Shown here: one piece after another, positions 9,036-20,946 of the stretch | Numbering within the stretch: the first letter of the stretch is position 1 | Layout of the letters: the number at the start of each line of letters is the position of its first letter | Origin: Penium margaritaceum | Lineage: Eukaryota > Streptophyta > Zygnematophyceae > Desmidiales > Peniaceae | NCBI GenBank assembly: GCA_023375785.1 | Contig: SZWC01001556.1 | Coordinates: 30,799-94,798 of the forward strand | Direction of reading: 5' to 3' | DNA: 64,000 nucleotides | Position numbers and translations under genes: made by a program | The notes under the pieces: generated by a model | What the model was told of the DNA's origin: nothing | Seen by the model: only the letters and a program-made list of their open reading frames with translations | Databases searched by the model: none

Positions 9036-11190
9036 ATGCCTGTGCGTACTCCTGTGACCGTACCTGTGTCCGTCGACACTCATGTCTCTGTGCATGGTCC
9101 TGCCTCACCTGCTCCTACTGTCACCACGAGTCACGTGTCTCCCACACCCGCATCTCCTCGCACGACATCACCAACTCTCTTGCCTCAGCCCTCTCTAGTT
9201 GCGCTTATGCCTGTTCCTGAACCTGAGATGCGACCCTCCAGCCCAGGTTACTCCAGTCAGCCTGGCGGTCGTCTTCGACCGTTGGACTCCGGAGCTCAAC
9301 GAGTGTCTGATTCTGCACCCAGGCGCTCCACTTGCAGTATGGCTAGTGGCGATCCTGGCAGAAAGACCCTAGGCCTGAGTTTCTGCACTGAGCACACAGA
9401 GGTACACCTAGCATGTCCCATAAGGCACGATCTCGTCACTCACGAGTTTCACATAGCTTGTGATGCAGCAGCCAATCTTGTGGTCGTCAGAACTAGCACC
9501 GAGGCGTGTGTTCTTGCCACACAGAGCTCTCCCTCTTTCGTGCCTGACCCGGGCACACCGAGGGAAGCTCTCTTATCACAGGATGCTGACGCTTGGTGTG
9601 CTGCTGGCGAGGATGAGCTTTGCGCCATCCGAGAGCACGGAGTTTACGAGCTAGTCGACCTTTCACCTGGGAGGAAGGCTATTCAGGTCAAGTGGGTCTT
9701 TCGCAAGAAAGTGAAGCCAGATGGCTCACTGGAACGCCACAAGGCTTGCTTTGTCGTCAAGGGGTACTCTCAGATTTAGGGCATCGATTACATTGACACC
9801 TTTGCTCCTCTCGGCCGCATGACCTCAGCTCGAGCTCTGTTCAGTGTAGTGCCTCAGCATGATTGGAAACTACACCAGACGGATGTGAACAATGCGTTCC
9901 TCGATGGCTCTCTGCATGAGGAGATCTACATGGCTCAACCACCCATCTTTGAGGACGGTGACAAGGTCTGGCGCTTGCTCACGTTCTTGTACAGCATCAA
10001 GCAGTCTCAGTGTTGGAACCAGGAGATCACTGGCACCCTGACTTGTGCGGGATATATACAGAGCGAGGCAGATCCCTCTCTCTTCATCCGACGAACGCCT
10101 AAGCGGTTCACCGCCATCCTGGTCTATGTCAACAACCTTCTGATCGCGTCTCCTACACTGGGGGCTGTGAAGGAGGCCGCTACTATCCTCCGGACTGCCT
10201 ACAGGATGAAGGACCTTGGTCCTAGAGCGGTGTCTTTTGGCATGGAGATCATGCGAGACAACAAACGTCATACTCTACTATTGCATCAGGCTCGATACGC
10301 ACGAGTTGTGGGGAATCGCTTCAACGACCCCCTCGGCGCAATTTCCACGGCCTCCAAACCTCTCACACCTGACGGGTAGGACGCCCTGAAGGTGGATGAT
10401 CCCACACAGCTGGGGGAGACAATGGATGTGACCTTGTATATCCGTCTCATCGGATCTCTGATATACCTGGCCACTACCACACATCCTGACATCGCATATC
10501 ATGTCAACCTCCTTGCCTAGTTTTTGCAGGCTCCTCGTGCTAGAGCCCTTCATGCCGCTGTGCGAGTGGTGTGCTACATGGTCTCCACACCGTATCTCGG
10601 ACTCTGCTTTCGCCGACAGTGTTCGGTGGTCCTTGATGGCTACATTGACAACGACTGGGCCTGGAGCCTAGATGGACGCAGTCGCACCGGTTACGTGTTT
10701 CTGCTCGGTGGTACCGTTGTGTCCAGGCGCAGCGAGAAGCACGGCTGCATTGCATGTATCTCATCAGAGGCAGAGTATGTCGCTCTGGGTGCAGGGGCTG
10801 CTGAGGCGGTATGGGTGCAGTGCCTGTTGCTTGAGCTGGGTCAGTTAGTACGTGCCATTGTGCTCCGTTGCGTCTAGTGTGCTCTTGCCATTGCGGAGAA
10901 CTCTGGTGTCTTTCATGCTCGCACAAAGCACATTGCAGTTGAGCATCACTTTGTGTGTGATTTGGTCGAGCGACAAGTGATCTCTGTCATTTGGGTTGGC
11001 ACTGACATGCAGCGTGCTGACTTCTTGACGAAGGCATTATCGCGCGGAAAGTTCCTGGTGGCCATTCGTTTTGTCAGACTTCGCCCCTTGCCTGAGAGTG
11101 GTTGGATGTTGGGTGGTGTCTGTGTCTGTGTCACATCTGTCGTTGCACTCATTGTCGTGCTCGTCTCAGTGTTGCACATGTATGGACATG
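9036..11190 (+). pseudogene. pol: pol of Copia A: reverse transcriptase and RNase H
   Basis: A Pro/Thr/Val-rich linker (9036-9300) leads into the Copia RT: KWVFRKKVKPDGSLERHKA, GYSQ, then after a TAG at 9777 GIDYIDTFAPLGRM, QTDVNNAFLDGSL and WNQEI. The catalytic box reads YVNN (10125-10136) where YVDD is expected, so both metal-binding aspartates are lost. TAG codons at 10377, 10518 and 10875 split the remainder. RNase H motifs remain: GYIDNDWAW, SRTGYVFLLGG, SSEAEYVAL, and ENSGVFHARTKHIAVEHHFV, ending near DFLTKALSRGKF. Confidence 0.85.
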
Positions 11191-11202
11191 CGTACCATCG
11201 GG

Positions 11203-11213
11203 TCATGGGGGAG
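11203..11213 (+). other. Polypurine tract of element A
   Basis: TCATGGGGGAG directly precedes the TGTTGTGA start of the 3' LTR. It is the expected plus-strand primer. The same ATGGGGGAG occurs in element I. Confidence 0.8.
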
Positions 11214-11277
11214 TGTTGTGATTTGTGACGTTCCTGTTGACCTATACATTTTTCTATGACCACTCGCCCGTGTTCGT
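11214..11277 (+). repeat. Truncated 3' LTR of element A
   Basis: The segment matches the first about 64 bp of the 5' LTR (TGTTGTGA, TGACGTTCCTGTTGACCTA, GACCACTCG), then stops within GTGTTCG. From 11278 the sequence is element B integrase on the opposite strand. Confidence 0.8.
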
Positions 11278-11278
11278 A

Positions 11279-11870
11279 GTCCCGTTTGAGGGAGAAATTT
11301 TGTTGAAATTTACGACTCGCTACCAAAGAACTCATGCATCTTTAGCTAGAACTTACTAGAAAACCTTCGATCTCGGTCCGAGATAATGCGCAATGGCAAG
11401 CCGTGGTAATTTACGACACCCTCAAAGAAAAGAGAAGCGGTCTCCTCTGCGTTCACATCAGTGGTTGTAGGAATGAAGTGTGTCATCTTCGTCAGAAGAT
11501 CCACAACCAGTAATGAAGTCCATGCTGACGCACTCCCATGGAGTCCCAGGAATGGGAAACTGTTGGAGGAGTCCAAGAGGTTTCTTGTTACTAGCCTTAC
11601 TCCAATGACATGGGTCGCATGTCATGCAATATTTATGGACACTCCATCCCGGCCACCAATAGTGGTCAGAGAGGAAATGTTTGGTCTTTTCAGGTCCCAC
11701 ATGACCTGCGACCGGCGGGTCGTGGAAATGGGAGATAATATTCGCTTGAAGGTCTGCTGAGTCTAGCAGACTTGTTCTCTGTGCTTGTATATTCCTTCGA
11801 CTTCCACCAATCCATAACTTTCTAGGTTTTGAGAGTATTGAAACCAAGAATCCACACACTATCCCATCCT
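11279..11870 (-). pseudogene. pol: Integrase fragment of Gypsy B
   Basis: The zinc-binding region is seen as HFHDPPVAGHVG, HYWWPGW and CMTCDPCHW (HHCC type). Next come the core motifs SMDFITG (first Asp), a region with LLTKMTHFIPT, and ISDRDRRFSSKF (second Asp). The frame shifts between 11460 and 11580. The element stops at 11278, just before the place where the conserved DGQTER glutamate is expected, so the active site is incomplete. Confidence 0.8.
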
Positions 11871-11917
11871 GATTCTGTTGACTAGTAATCGCAGTGTATA
11901 ATCTCTCTAGGTGGTTT

Positions 11918-13656
11918 TCACGGGGACACAGGAGGCTCTAGTGTTTGTACAGTTGCTATCGTAATGGCCAAAAACCACCCACCGACCTCGGTGGTTGCTT
12001 TAGTTTCCACTGGCTGCCGGCTTAGTGGATCAACCACATTGATGCGTCCTGGCCGATACTCCCATGTGAACGAGATTTGGCTCAGGTATTCGCTCCAACA
12101 CGTCTGTTGTCTTGACAGGTTCAGTTGCGTTTGAAAAAACACCAATGGGTTATGGTCGTTTACAACCGTCACACCCCCTTTGGCACCCTCGAGGTAGCAA
12201 CGCCACATCTTGAAAGTGTGTACTACCGCAAGGAGCTCTTGATTCCCAGTCGTGTATCGCGTTTATGCAAGGATGAGCCTCCGTCTCTCATACGCAACTC
12301 GGTGACTGTTCTGCATGAGGACAGCTTCGATCCCTACTACCAACGTAGCACATTGAACCTCTCACGGTTACGATAGATATGGGAGAGAAAAAGACGAGCC
12401 CTGTGGATAAAAGCTCTTTGACTTTGAGAAAGGTGTTCCTCGCAACCAGATGTCCGTTCCTATCGCACGTCTTTTCGCTTGAGCCTGGTTAGCAGTGCTA
12501 CCAGGGTCAAATGCCCTTGCATAAACCGTCAAAAGTAACTTGCAAGACCAAGGAAAGACCAAATATGCCCCAGATTTTGTGGGCGTGGCTAGTCCACCAC
12601 GGCTTGGACCTTTTGTGGGTCGAACACGGATACCGTCCTTGCCGACAATGTGTCCAAGGTATTCGAGCTCATCTTGTGCAAACTTGCACTTGCTCAATTC
12701 TACGTAGAACTTTTGTTCCCAAAGGATCGCGAGGACTTCGCGCAGATGTTCTATGTGTTCTTCCATGGATTTGGAGAAAATCAGGATGTCATCCAGGTAA
12801 ACCAAGACAAACTCACCGAGTTGCTTGGGGAATGTGCAGTTCATTTCTCCTCGGAAGGTTGCCGGCGCGTTCGTTAACCCGAAGCATAGCACCCGGAACT
12901 CATAGCGTCCCATGAATATTTGAAATACAGTTTTGAGAACATTATCTTCCGTGATGCGGATTTGATGGTACCCTTGAAACAAATGCAAGGATGAGAATAT
13001 GTTCCCCTTGGAGTTGGTCAAACAGGTCCTCAATACGCGGTAAAGGGAATAAGTTGCCGTAAGCTTGTTCAGTGCATGATAGTCCACGCAGACACGTAAA
13101 CCACCATCCTTTTTGTTCACAAAAAGAATCGGCGCCCTGTACGCTGAGGTACTCTTTGATTTGGTGTTTGGCCTCTCGCCTTTCCGCTGGAATAAGGTGA
13201 TGTATGGGTCTGAACAGAGGAGTCGCCTCCGGTTGTAGCAGAATCGTGTGGCCCATGTGCCGTTCTGGCGAAAACCCAGTCGGTGGGTCTTGGAAAACAT
13301 TTGAGAACTCCCCTAATAGAGATTCTATCTCTTGTGTCATGTATTCCTTCATGTCGGCCTCCACTTTCTGCAGCTGGGCCAAGAAGTATCGACAACTTTG
13401 TCGAATATGTCTCTTGACCTGCATCGTAGACAAGCAGGCATAGACTTTGAGCCAGACCAGTCACAATCAGCGTAAAGCGACGCTTCCCTTTTTGGAGGAT
13501 CAAACGTTTTGATTCAAAGAAAATTAGATCCTTGTTCTCACGAAGCCAGGGATCGCCTAGCACCACATCAAACGGGTCAAGAAGGTTGAGGACCTTCAAA
13601 GTGACACTGTGTGTGTACCTTTGAATACAAACTTTGGCTTTGCAAGTACCAATCAC
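11918..13656 (-). pseudogene. pol: pol of Gypsy B: protease remnant, RT and RNase H
   Basis: The upstream end (13656-13440) carries the protease C-terminal region (DVVLGDPWLREN). The linker ends in a FPRPTDWVF/ERHMGHTIL-type segment preceding RT. RT shows [29 protein letters not shown] and an intact YLDD box within VLVYLDDILIFSKS, then CKFAQDELEYLGHIVGKDGI. RNase H is seen at the left end as MWRCYLEGA, DHNPLVFFQ and WEYRPGRINVVDPLSR. At least two frameshifts (near 12950-13300 and 12210-12370) break the gene. Confidence 0.85.
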
Positions 13657-13702
13657 GTATACCGTACGGTTGTCACCAACAACAACTGTGCCATTCGATT
13701 GC

Positions 13703-15165
13703 TCAAAATTCAGGCCAACCCGTCGAGTAAAGCCAAGGCTGACAAAGAGTCATCTCCTCTAGTGTCAGTAAGTACATAGGAGAACTAGTTAGGTGTCCTT
13801 TGAACTGCATCTTCATGTTGCCCCCACTCTTTTGAGTGATCAGGCTCAACGATGGCAAACCGAGTTTGTGATAAATACGGAATCTAGACAGCGGACGCCG
13901 TAGCTCCCATGATTCACCTATTCGATTCCACATCTTGTGGGCACGTGTGAATTCATCTAGTACCCTCTAGTCCTTAAATCTGACTGGGTTGAAATCGTCG
14001 ACTAAGGGTATAGCGAACGTGATTGAACTCATCGCTTTCATAGCGTTTGCTTCAACCACTGCGTCAGACAATTCATGTGTAGTAGATGATGTTGCCACCA
14101 CTAGGCAGGTTTGGTCATACATCTCATCTAGTAATGTACGATTTAGTGGACAATGTTGACCAACAACTGTAAAACGAGGTTCAATGAGGGGGGAAAAATA
14201 ATAGAGAAGTTTGAACTTGGAAAAAATTCAAATTGTTTTACATCCTCATCTGAAACATGATTCCACACTCGCGGTCCACATTTACCCCTCAGAAGTCCCC
14301 ACTAGCGTCACTCAAGGATGGGGAAAACCTGCACCATGGTCTTGTCCACTTGCACGACTGTGTCCATTGCTGTGCCCACGGCCTTGTCCACGGTCCTGTC
14401 CGCAGCCTCCTACCGCGGCATTCCCACGAGGTGCTACGGTTACAGCCAACGCTGCTACCTCTTGTCCACCACTAGCAGCCTCACGGCACAGACCCCTGAA
14501 GTGTTCGGGCTGCATGCAATTGTGGCACAGTCTCTTGCAGAGGGTCGTATTGCAACGCTTGCGTGCCACTTGTACCTCGTCATTGATGCGGCCACGCTTG
14601 TGGTTGGGGGGCTTGTTCCCACCAATCTTCTTGGCTGGGGGGTATGCAGGCTGCTTGCCCTTGACCCCGCCTTGTTGCCTAGCTATCCCTCCAGCCCCTG
14701 CAGCATCCATGCGTGCATCGTGGCCTTGTTGTAAACGCGTGTTCGGCCATGCATCTGAGTAGTGCTTCGGGTTAGCCGAATACACTTTACTCATGTAGTC
14801 TCGTAACACCCGCTAGCTTGTCCAAGCTTGGCTTGTTGTGGTTGTGGTGGTCTCGTCCTTCAGCTTCTCCTTGGCAAGACCATTATGCAAGTACTATAGC
14901 AGCAAGCACTCTTGGTACTTAAAGGTCTAGGTACCGTCGCTCTTGGTGAAGCTATCTGCTTCCTCCACAAGCACAGAGAACTCGCTCAAGCAGGCCTCAA
15001 GCGAGTTACCCATCTGTCTGAAGTCCTTAATCTTGTGGAAGGCACGTTGCACCTTCTCACGCTGAGTACACTTCTTACGCATGATTACCTTCCCACGGCA
15101 TGGGCTGCCACTCAAGATGAGGCATCTACGCTCTCCACTCCTTGACCACGTACTTGAAGAGCTTG
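13703..15165 (-). pseudogene. gag: gag of Gypsy B, C-terminal part with CCHC knuckle
   Basis: The 14312-14809 segment encodes YMSKVYSANPKHYSDAWPNT, a basic low-complexity stretch, and a canonical knuckle CHNCMQPEHFRGLC (CX2CX4HX4C). Upstream (14927-15115) it holds a capsid-like segment with QREKVQRAFHKIKDF. A TAG near 14926 and others interrupt it. The segment is cut at 15165 by insertion of element C. Downstream of the knuckle (13703-14300) the frame is lost. Confidence 0.75.
15161..15165. other. Target-site duplication of element C (left copy)
   Basis: GCTTG immediately precedes the 5' LTR of C and matches the five bases directly after its 3' LTR (21873-21877). This proves a simple insertion into B. 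Confidence 0.95.
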
Positions 15166-16091
15166 TGTTATGGGAGCCGCCAGTCGAGGCGGTGATTACG
15201 TCATCATGCTGAGGTCAGATGCACACTTTGATGCTCCCATTGTATTCTACATGAAAAACCGTGCGAAATCGACCCAAGAACCAGGTCATTGGGTGCAGGG
15301 ACAAGAAAGATACGGCCGTGCAAAGGTGGGAGGCACACCTCCAGAAAACAGGAGACGTACCGGTTCGACCCCGAGCACGGCGGAGCGACTTTCTCGCCCA
15401 CTGCAGCCGAAGCACCCCTGGATGGACATTTAGCCAATAAGGCAAGGTTCATTGGGGTCCATGGGCGCTTCGGGATGGCGGCTGGAGCTGCATTCGCAAG
15501 CAAAGGCGCTTCGGGCGGCCGTGACCCCCGCTGGCGGTGCTGCCAGCGGCCGTCACGCATGGAGTATTTAAATGGCCATTACTTAGCTGTTTCTTCACGG
15601 ATTGGGGCATTCTTTGGTGCGTTGGAAAGCTCTCAGCGCGTACTACGTGATGCATGTGTTGTTTCTATGAGTGCGCCTTGATAAAGGGCTTCGGAGCGCC
15701 GAGTAGATTTCGGCTGCCGCATAGGGGCTGGTACATAAGGAAGCCTAGGGATTGATCTAGGCATGCCAATCTTACCTAGAGACTCTGTACATTGCCTTGT
15801 ACTGATCTATCAAGTCTAAAGGATTCATTCCTTGCCCAACTCTCCTTGTGTTCCAAGAATTGCCTCGCACACGTCCATTCGATCCCACAAGTCTTCCGCA
15901 GCGCACCTTGGTGCAAACGCCGACGGGAGAGTCGCACGGCGGGAACCTCGGTCACTAGCAGCGGTCTTGCTGCTAGGAGAGGGTCGTGCGACATCTCAAG
16001 GGTTGGCCCACACACCAAGGGGTCGAGGGTTGGGAGGTTTATCCCAAGGGCTCGGCGTGTGACCGTCACACCGGGCGCCCCTGGGTTCACA
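15166..16091 (+). repeat. 5' LTR of element C
   Basis: A 926-bp LTR beginning TGTTATGGGAG and ending TTCACA, two bases before the PBS. It contains an internal GC-rich dyad (CGGCCGTGACCCCCGCTGG...CAGCGGCCGTCACG, about 15516-15558). The identical-length partner is at 20947. Confidence 0.95.
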
Positions 16092-16093
16092 TT

Positions 16094-16105
16094 TGGTATC
16101 AGAGC
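16094..16105 (+). other. Primer binding site of element C (tRNA-iMet)
   Basis: TGGTATCAGAGC lies two bases (TT) after the LTR end, as usual for plant Gypsy elements. Confidence 0.9.
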
Positions 16106-16200
16106 ACGTGGACGTTCGCTCGGCTTTGCGCAGACCCAAGGGAGGCAGCAGATCTGCCACAGCTGCGTTTGGCCAGAACTTTTTCGTCACAACCGGAACC

Positions 16201-17362
16201 ATGGCGGCAGCGGCATTTGACCAGGTTTTCCTCATGGAGGAGATCCGGCGTGCTCTTGACAAGTTGCGTCAAGAGAACCAGCAGCTGCGCGCAGAGGTTG
16301 AGGCGAGGTACGTCGGCCAAGGGAGCAGTGCGTTGGGGGGTGTTGCATTGGCATCCGCACCTGCCTTTCGGCGGCCCAAGCCGAAGGAGCCGGAGTTCTA
16401 TACCGGCAAGGGCAGTGTGCGTGAGTGGCTCTTCACGGTGAACTCGTACTTCACGGCGTTGGGCGTTCCCGTGGGAGAAGATGCCACAAGACTGGAGTAT
16501 GCGCCTACGCTACTCCGGGGAACGGCGCTGCAGTGGTGGTCGGCGTTGTGCCGGCGGAACGCCGCTGGGTTGCCGGACGGGCTGGGGGCCGGTGCACGGC
16601 TTCAGCCACTGTTGAGTCTACCGCTAGGGCGGGAAGTGCAGCTCGGTGCGCAGGCGTTGACGGAGAAGCCAGAGACGTGGGAGCAGTTCGAGACGATGCT
16701 CCAGGCGCGTTTCGACCTCCTCAACGACAGCCGGGTCGCACGTGATAAGATCAAGCACGTCAAGCAAGGCGGATCGGTCCAGGACTACACTACACGCTTC
16801 ATGGCCTTGGCGGCGCAGATTGACGACCTCTCGGACGCGGAGGCGTACGACCGCTACCACGANNNNNNNNNNNNNNNNNNNNNNNNNNNNNNNNNNNNNN
16901 NNNNNNNNNNNNNNNNNNNNNNNNNNNNNNNNNNNNNNNNNNNNNNNNNNNNNNNNNNNNNNNNNNNNNNNNNNNNNNNNNNNNNNNNNNNNNNNNNNNN
17001 NNNNNNNNNNNNNNNNNNNNNNNNNNNNNNNNNNNNNNNNNNNNNNNNNNNNNNNNNNNNNNNNNNNNNNNNNNNNNNNNNNNNNNNNNNNNNNNNNNNN
17101 NNNNNNNNNNNNNNNNNNNNNNNNNNNNNNNNNNNNNNNNNNNNNNNNNNNNNNNNNNCGCCGGACCAGCTATGCAACACAACCACGGGTGGAGCAGCCG
17201 GGTCAGGCTGTGCCCATGGAGGTGGATGCAATCCAAGCCGGGCAGCGGGGTGCGGGCGGGCAACAGGGACCGAGAGGCAAGTGCTGGGTCTGTGGTGAGG
17301 AGGGTCATCGCAAGCGGGATTGCCCCAAGCGCAAGGCACAGCATGGAAACGGGCAGCAGTAG
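16201..17362 (+). CDS. gag: gag of Gypsy C (contains assembly gap)
   Basis: The ATG at 16201 opens MAAAAFDQVF, followed by a coiled-coil-like segment (IRRALDKLRQENQQLRAEVE), then the retrotransposon gag domain: REWLFTVNSYFTALGV, GTALQWWSAL, WEQFETMLQARFDLLND and GGSVQDYTTRFMALAAQI. The N run at 16863-17158 removes the middle. After it, the knuckle CWVCGEEGHRKRDC (CX2CX4HX4C, about 17284-17325) ends with TAG at 17360. The knuckle frame is offset from the pre-gap frame, so the true gap length probably differs from 296 by a number not divisible by three, or a frameshift lies inside it. Confidence 0.9.
16863..17158. other. Assembly gap (296 N)
   Basis: An uninterrupted run of N inside the gag of element C. 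The flanking reading frames do not match at this length. Confidence 0.99.
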
Positions 17363-17406
17363 CGAGGAGGGGACGACCTACTCCTGCAAGTCTTTCGTCC
17401 GCAAAG

Positions 17407-20400
17407 GACAGCACCAGCCCTGAAAGGCTTTTGTCGATTAAGGAGCTGCCTCAAGTGCTGTTGCGGAATGAGGGTGAGACCCGGCAGTTTCCAGGGATCG
17501 TCTTGGAGCTGGTTCTTGAGATTCCGGAGGGGAGTTTCAAGGGTCGGAGGAAGCTACGTGGGCTGCTAGATGGCGGTGCGAGCCATAGCTTCTTCAAAGA
17601 CAGGTTGGCGACGAGGTTGGAGCTCGCACGGCAGCCGGGGACGTCGGCCAAGGCGCGACAGGTGTCCGAAGTGGTGGAGTGCGGCAGGCCTCTCGTCAAG
17701 CACAAAGTCCATATGGGTGAGTTGGTGTGCAACATGGAGTTCCACACTTGCCCTATGGATGACTATGATTGCTTGATCAGCCGGGATTGGTTGCACGTTT
17801 GGAATCCGGAGGTGGATTGGAGGTGCAACCGGGTGGTCGTGAAGGCGGGCGGGAAAAACATCACTTTGCCTTTGTGGCGGGGTGAGGAGAAGGAGTCGGA
17901 AGTGGCGGAAGGGGGGAAGCAGCTGCGCGTCATCAACTTGCAGCAGCTGAAGCGGTGCGAGCGCAAGGGTGACCAGGTTTACGTGGCATGGGTGCGTCCA
18001 CAACAAGCAGCAGAGCAGCAGATTGCAGCGGTTGAAGCAGCGGAGGGGCAGCCGGTGGAAGGCGCGGAGGTTCCAGAGTTGCCTCCCGGTGTTGGGGAGA
18101 TGCTCACGGAGTTCGGGGACGTTTTTCCGAAAGAGTTGCCAAAGGGGCTGCCGCCACAACGCGACATTGACCACAAAATCTAGGTGGTGCCAGGGTCATC
18201 ACCAACGGTGCGGTCTTACAACCGCATGAGCGACGTGGAGCTTGCGGAGCTCAAGAAGCAATTGGGGGAGTTGGTGGACCAAGGCTTCATTCGGCCGTTG
18301 GTATCTCCGTATGCGGCACCGGTGCTGTTCGTCAAGAAGAAATCAGGGGAGCTGCGGATGTGCGTGGACTACCGGGCGCTCAACAACATCACGGTGAAGA
18401 ACCGCTACCCGTTGCCGCGGGCCGAGGAGCTGTTCGACCAGCTACGAGGCGCACGCGTCTTTAGCAAACTGGACCTGAGGTCGGGATACCACCAAATCCG
18501 CATTGCAGAGGAGGATGTGGAAAAAACCGCGTTTCGGACGCACTATGGACACTTTGAGTATCTCGTGATGCCTTTTGGGCTCACGAATGCTCCGGCTACG
18601 TTCATGGCATTGATGAACCGGGTGTTCCACCCCTACTTGGACCAGTTCGTGGTCGTCTTCCTTGACGACATCCTTGTCTACTCGCGAACGATAGAGGAGC
18701 ACCAAGAGCACCTGCGGACGGTGATGGAAGTGCTGAGAAAGGAGCGGCTGTTTGCCAAGCTCAGCAAGTGTGAATTCGCCAAGCAGGAGGTGGAGTTCCT
18801 CGGGCACATTGTCAGCGGGAGGGGAATCCGCATGGACCCAAAAAAGGTGGAAGCAGTGCAGGAGTGGCCAGAGCCGGCGTGTGTGCGTGACATCCAGGTT
18901 TTTCTGGGTTTTGCGAACTACTACCGGAGGTTTATCCGGGGGCATGCAACAATGGGAGCACCCTTGACAGACTTTCTCAAGAAAGGGCGCCAATGGGAGT
19001 GGGGTGCAAAGGAGGGGCAAGCCTTCGGTGCAATGAAGGCTGCCATGTGTCAAGCCCCGGTGTTGGTGCATCCGGACACGAGCAAGGAGTACGTGTTGGC
19101 GACGGACGCAAGCGACTATGCGATCGGCGGGGTGTTGATGCAGAACCAAGGGAAGGGGTTGCAGCCCATTGCGTACTACTCCAAGAAGCTGAAAGGGGCT
19201 GAGCTCAACTACCCGATCCACGAGAAGGAGATGCTCGCGGTGGTCCAGGCCTTCAAGCAATGGAGGTGCTACCTTGAGGCGCGGCGGTGTGTGGTGCACA
19301 CGGACCACTACACGCTCAAGTACCTCAAGTGACAGCCGAACCTGAGTCGTCGTCAAGCACGGTGGATGGAGTTGCTGGAGGGCGGCTTCGACTACGAGAT
19401 CCAGTACAAACCAGGGAGGATCAATCCAGCGGACCCACTTTCGCGTCGCCCGGACTTGGGCGTGCATGCGATCACGGTGCTGGCGGGATCTCCAATCATC
19501 CGCAGCCTGTTTGCACGCGGGTATGCGGAGGACAAGGACTTTGCCGGAAGTACGATGAAGGGGTGCAAGTGGGACGGCCAGTATTGGCGGCGTGAGAAGG
19601 GGAACCAGATTGTGGTGCCGCGGAGTGCGTCATTACGGCAAGCGCTGTTGGAAGAGGCGAATGACTTGCACTACAGTGGTCACTTCGGCCATGACAAGAC
19701 CTTCAAGACGCTTGCGCGCCAATATTGGTGGGCGACGATGGGAGCAGATTGTAAGGAGTACGTGAGCAGTTGTGACACGTGCCAAAGAATCAAGTCACGA
19801 AGGACACGGGCGCCAGGGGAGCTGCAGCCGCTACCGGTGCCGGAACGTCCGTGGACGGACATCTCACTTGATTTTGTGGGGGGTCTTCCACGGAATGCAA
19901 CGGGCAACACCATGGTGCTGGTGGTGGTGGTGGACCGGTTCAGCAAAATGGCGCACTTTATTCCATGTGCGGAGAAGGTCACGGCAGCAGAGACGGCTCA
20001 ACTCCTCTTACAACAAGTCATCAAACTGCATGGGGTGCCGAAGTGCATGGTCTCGGACCGCGACCCGCACTTCACCTCCTGGTTTTGGAAGGAACTCTTC
20101 AAGAAGCTAGGCACCCGTGTGGCTCTTTCATCGGCCTGCCATCCCAAAACGGATGGCCAAACTGAGCGCACCAATCAGACCATGGAGTAGCTACTGCGGG
20201 GGATCTTGGAGCCAGATGGCGAGGGATGGGAATGCAAGCTCCCGGTGGCTGAGTTTGCCTACAACTCAGTAGTGTATGCCTCTACGGGGCGGTCCCCCTG
20301 TGAGGTAGTGTGTGGGGTGCAGCCGGCATGTCCCTCAGACATGGCAACGGGGTCGGACCTACCCGCGGTGCAGCAGTTTACAAGTGACTTCACAGAGGTG

Positions 20401-20898
20401 TGGCGCGGTGTACGCGAGGCGCTACACAAGGCACAGCAGTAGATGAAGCGGCAAGCGGACAAGCACCGGACAGCCGAGGAGTTCTCAGTGGGACAACAGG
20501 TGCTGCTGAGCTCGCGGAACCTGCAGCTGGCGGGGGTGGGCAGCGACAAGCTCAAGCCACGGTGGGTGGGCCCTTTTCCGGTCAAGGAGAAGCGGTCCGC
20601 GGTGAGCTACGAGTTGGAGCTGCCGGACCACTATGGGATCCATCCCGTATTCCACGCTTCTCTTCTCAAGGCCTACAAGGAGCCGGATGCGCAGTTCGCG
20701 GAGCGGGGACAGGCCCCTCCCCCACCGGTCTTGGTGGAGGGTGAAGAGGAGTATGTGGTGGAGAAGATTCTCGGGCACCGTCGGCGCGGTAACGGGTGGC
20801 AATACCTGGTGCAATGGCTCGGCTATGGGCCTGAGCACAACTGCTAGGTCCCCGAAACCGATTTCCACAGGGGCGGTGCTATCAACACGGTCCTCTGA
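17407..20898 (+). pseudogene. pol: pol of Gypsy C: protease, RT, RNase H, integrase, chromodomain
   Basis: One frame runs throughout, interrupted by TAG 18181, TGA 19330, TAG 20188, TAG 20440 and TAG 20845. Protease: LLDGGASHSFF (Asp 17569-17571; DGG where DSG/DTG is usual). [34 protein letters not shown] and an intact FLDD at 18658-18669. RNase [36 protein letters not shown]. Integrase: zinc-binding HYSGHFGH...CDTCQR (about 19670-19790); core ISLDFVGG, VSDRDPHF, and TDGQTERTNQ (about 19860-20175). Chromodomain: YVVEKILGHRRRGNGWQYLV to EHNC (about 20750-20844). It starts in a different frame from the gag end, so it needs frameshifting or a joined precursor; the exact start is unclear. Confidence 0.92.
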
Positions 20899-20929
20899 GC
20901 GTACCAGGAGCGCACCGGGACGGTGCGCC

Positions 20930-20946
20930 CTCGGAGGGGGGGGTGA
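20930..20946 (+). other. Polypurine tract of element C
   Basis: A purine run, CGGAGGGGGGGGTGA, precedes the 3' LTR start TGTTATGG. Confidence 0.8.

Larger units (their letters stand above)
4096..11277 (+). mobile_element. Ty1/Copia LTR retrotransposon A (3' LTR truncated)
   Basis: Order is 5' LTR, tRNA-iMet PBS, triplet-rich leader, gag with CCHC knuckle, protease, integrase, reverse transcriptase, RNase H, PPT, then the first 64 bp of a 3' LTR. Integrase before RT marks the Copia superfamily. The element begins directly against a B-family LTR, and its 3' LTR breaks off against the integrase of element B, so no target duplication can be tested. Frameshifts and several nonsense codons make it defective. 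Relatives in the window are G (minus), the gag fragment at 63378-64000, and an LTR fragment at 56359-56565. Confidence 0.9.

Noticed and set aside
18442-19467. A 341-codon minus-strand frame opposite the RT of element C
   Set aside because: It is a shadow of the strongly conserved plus-strand RT and RNase H frame.
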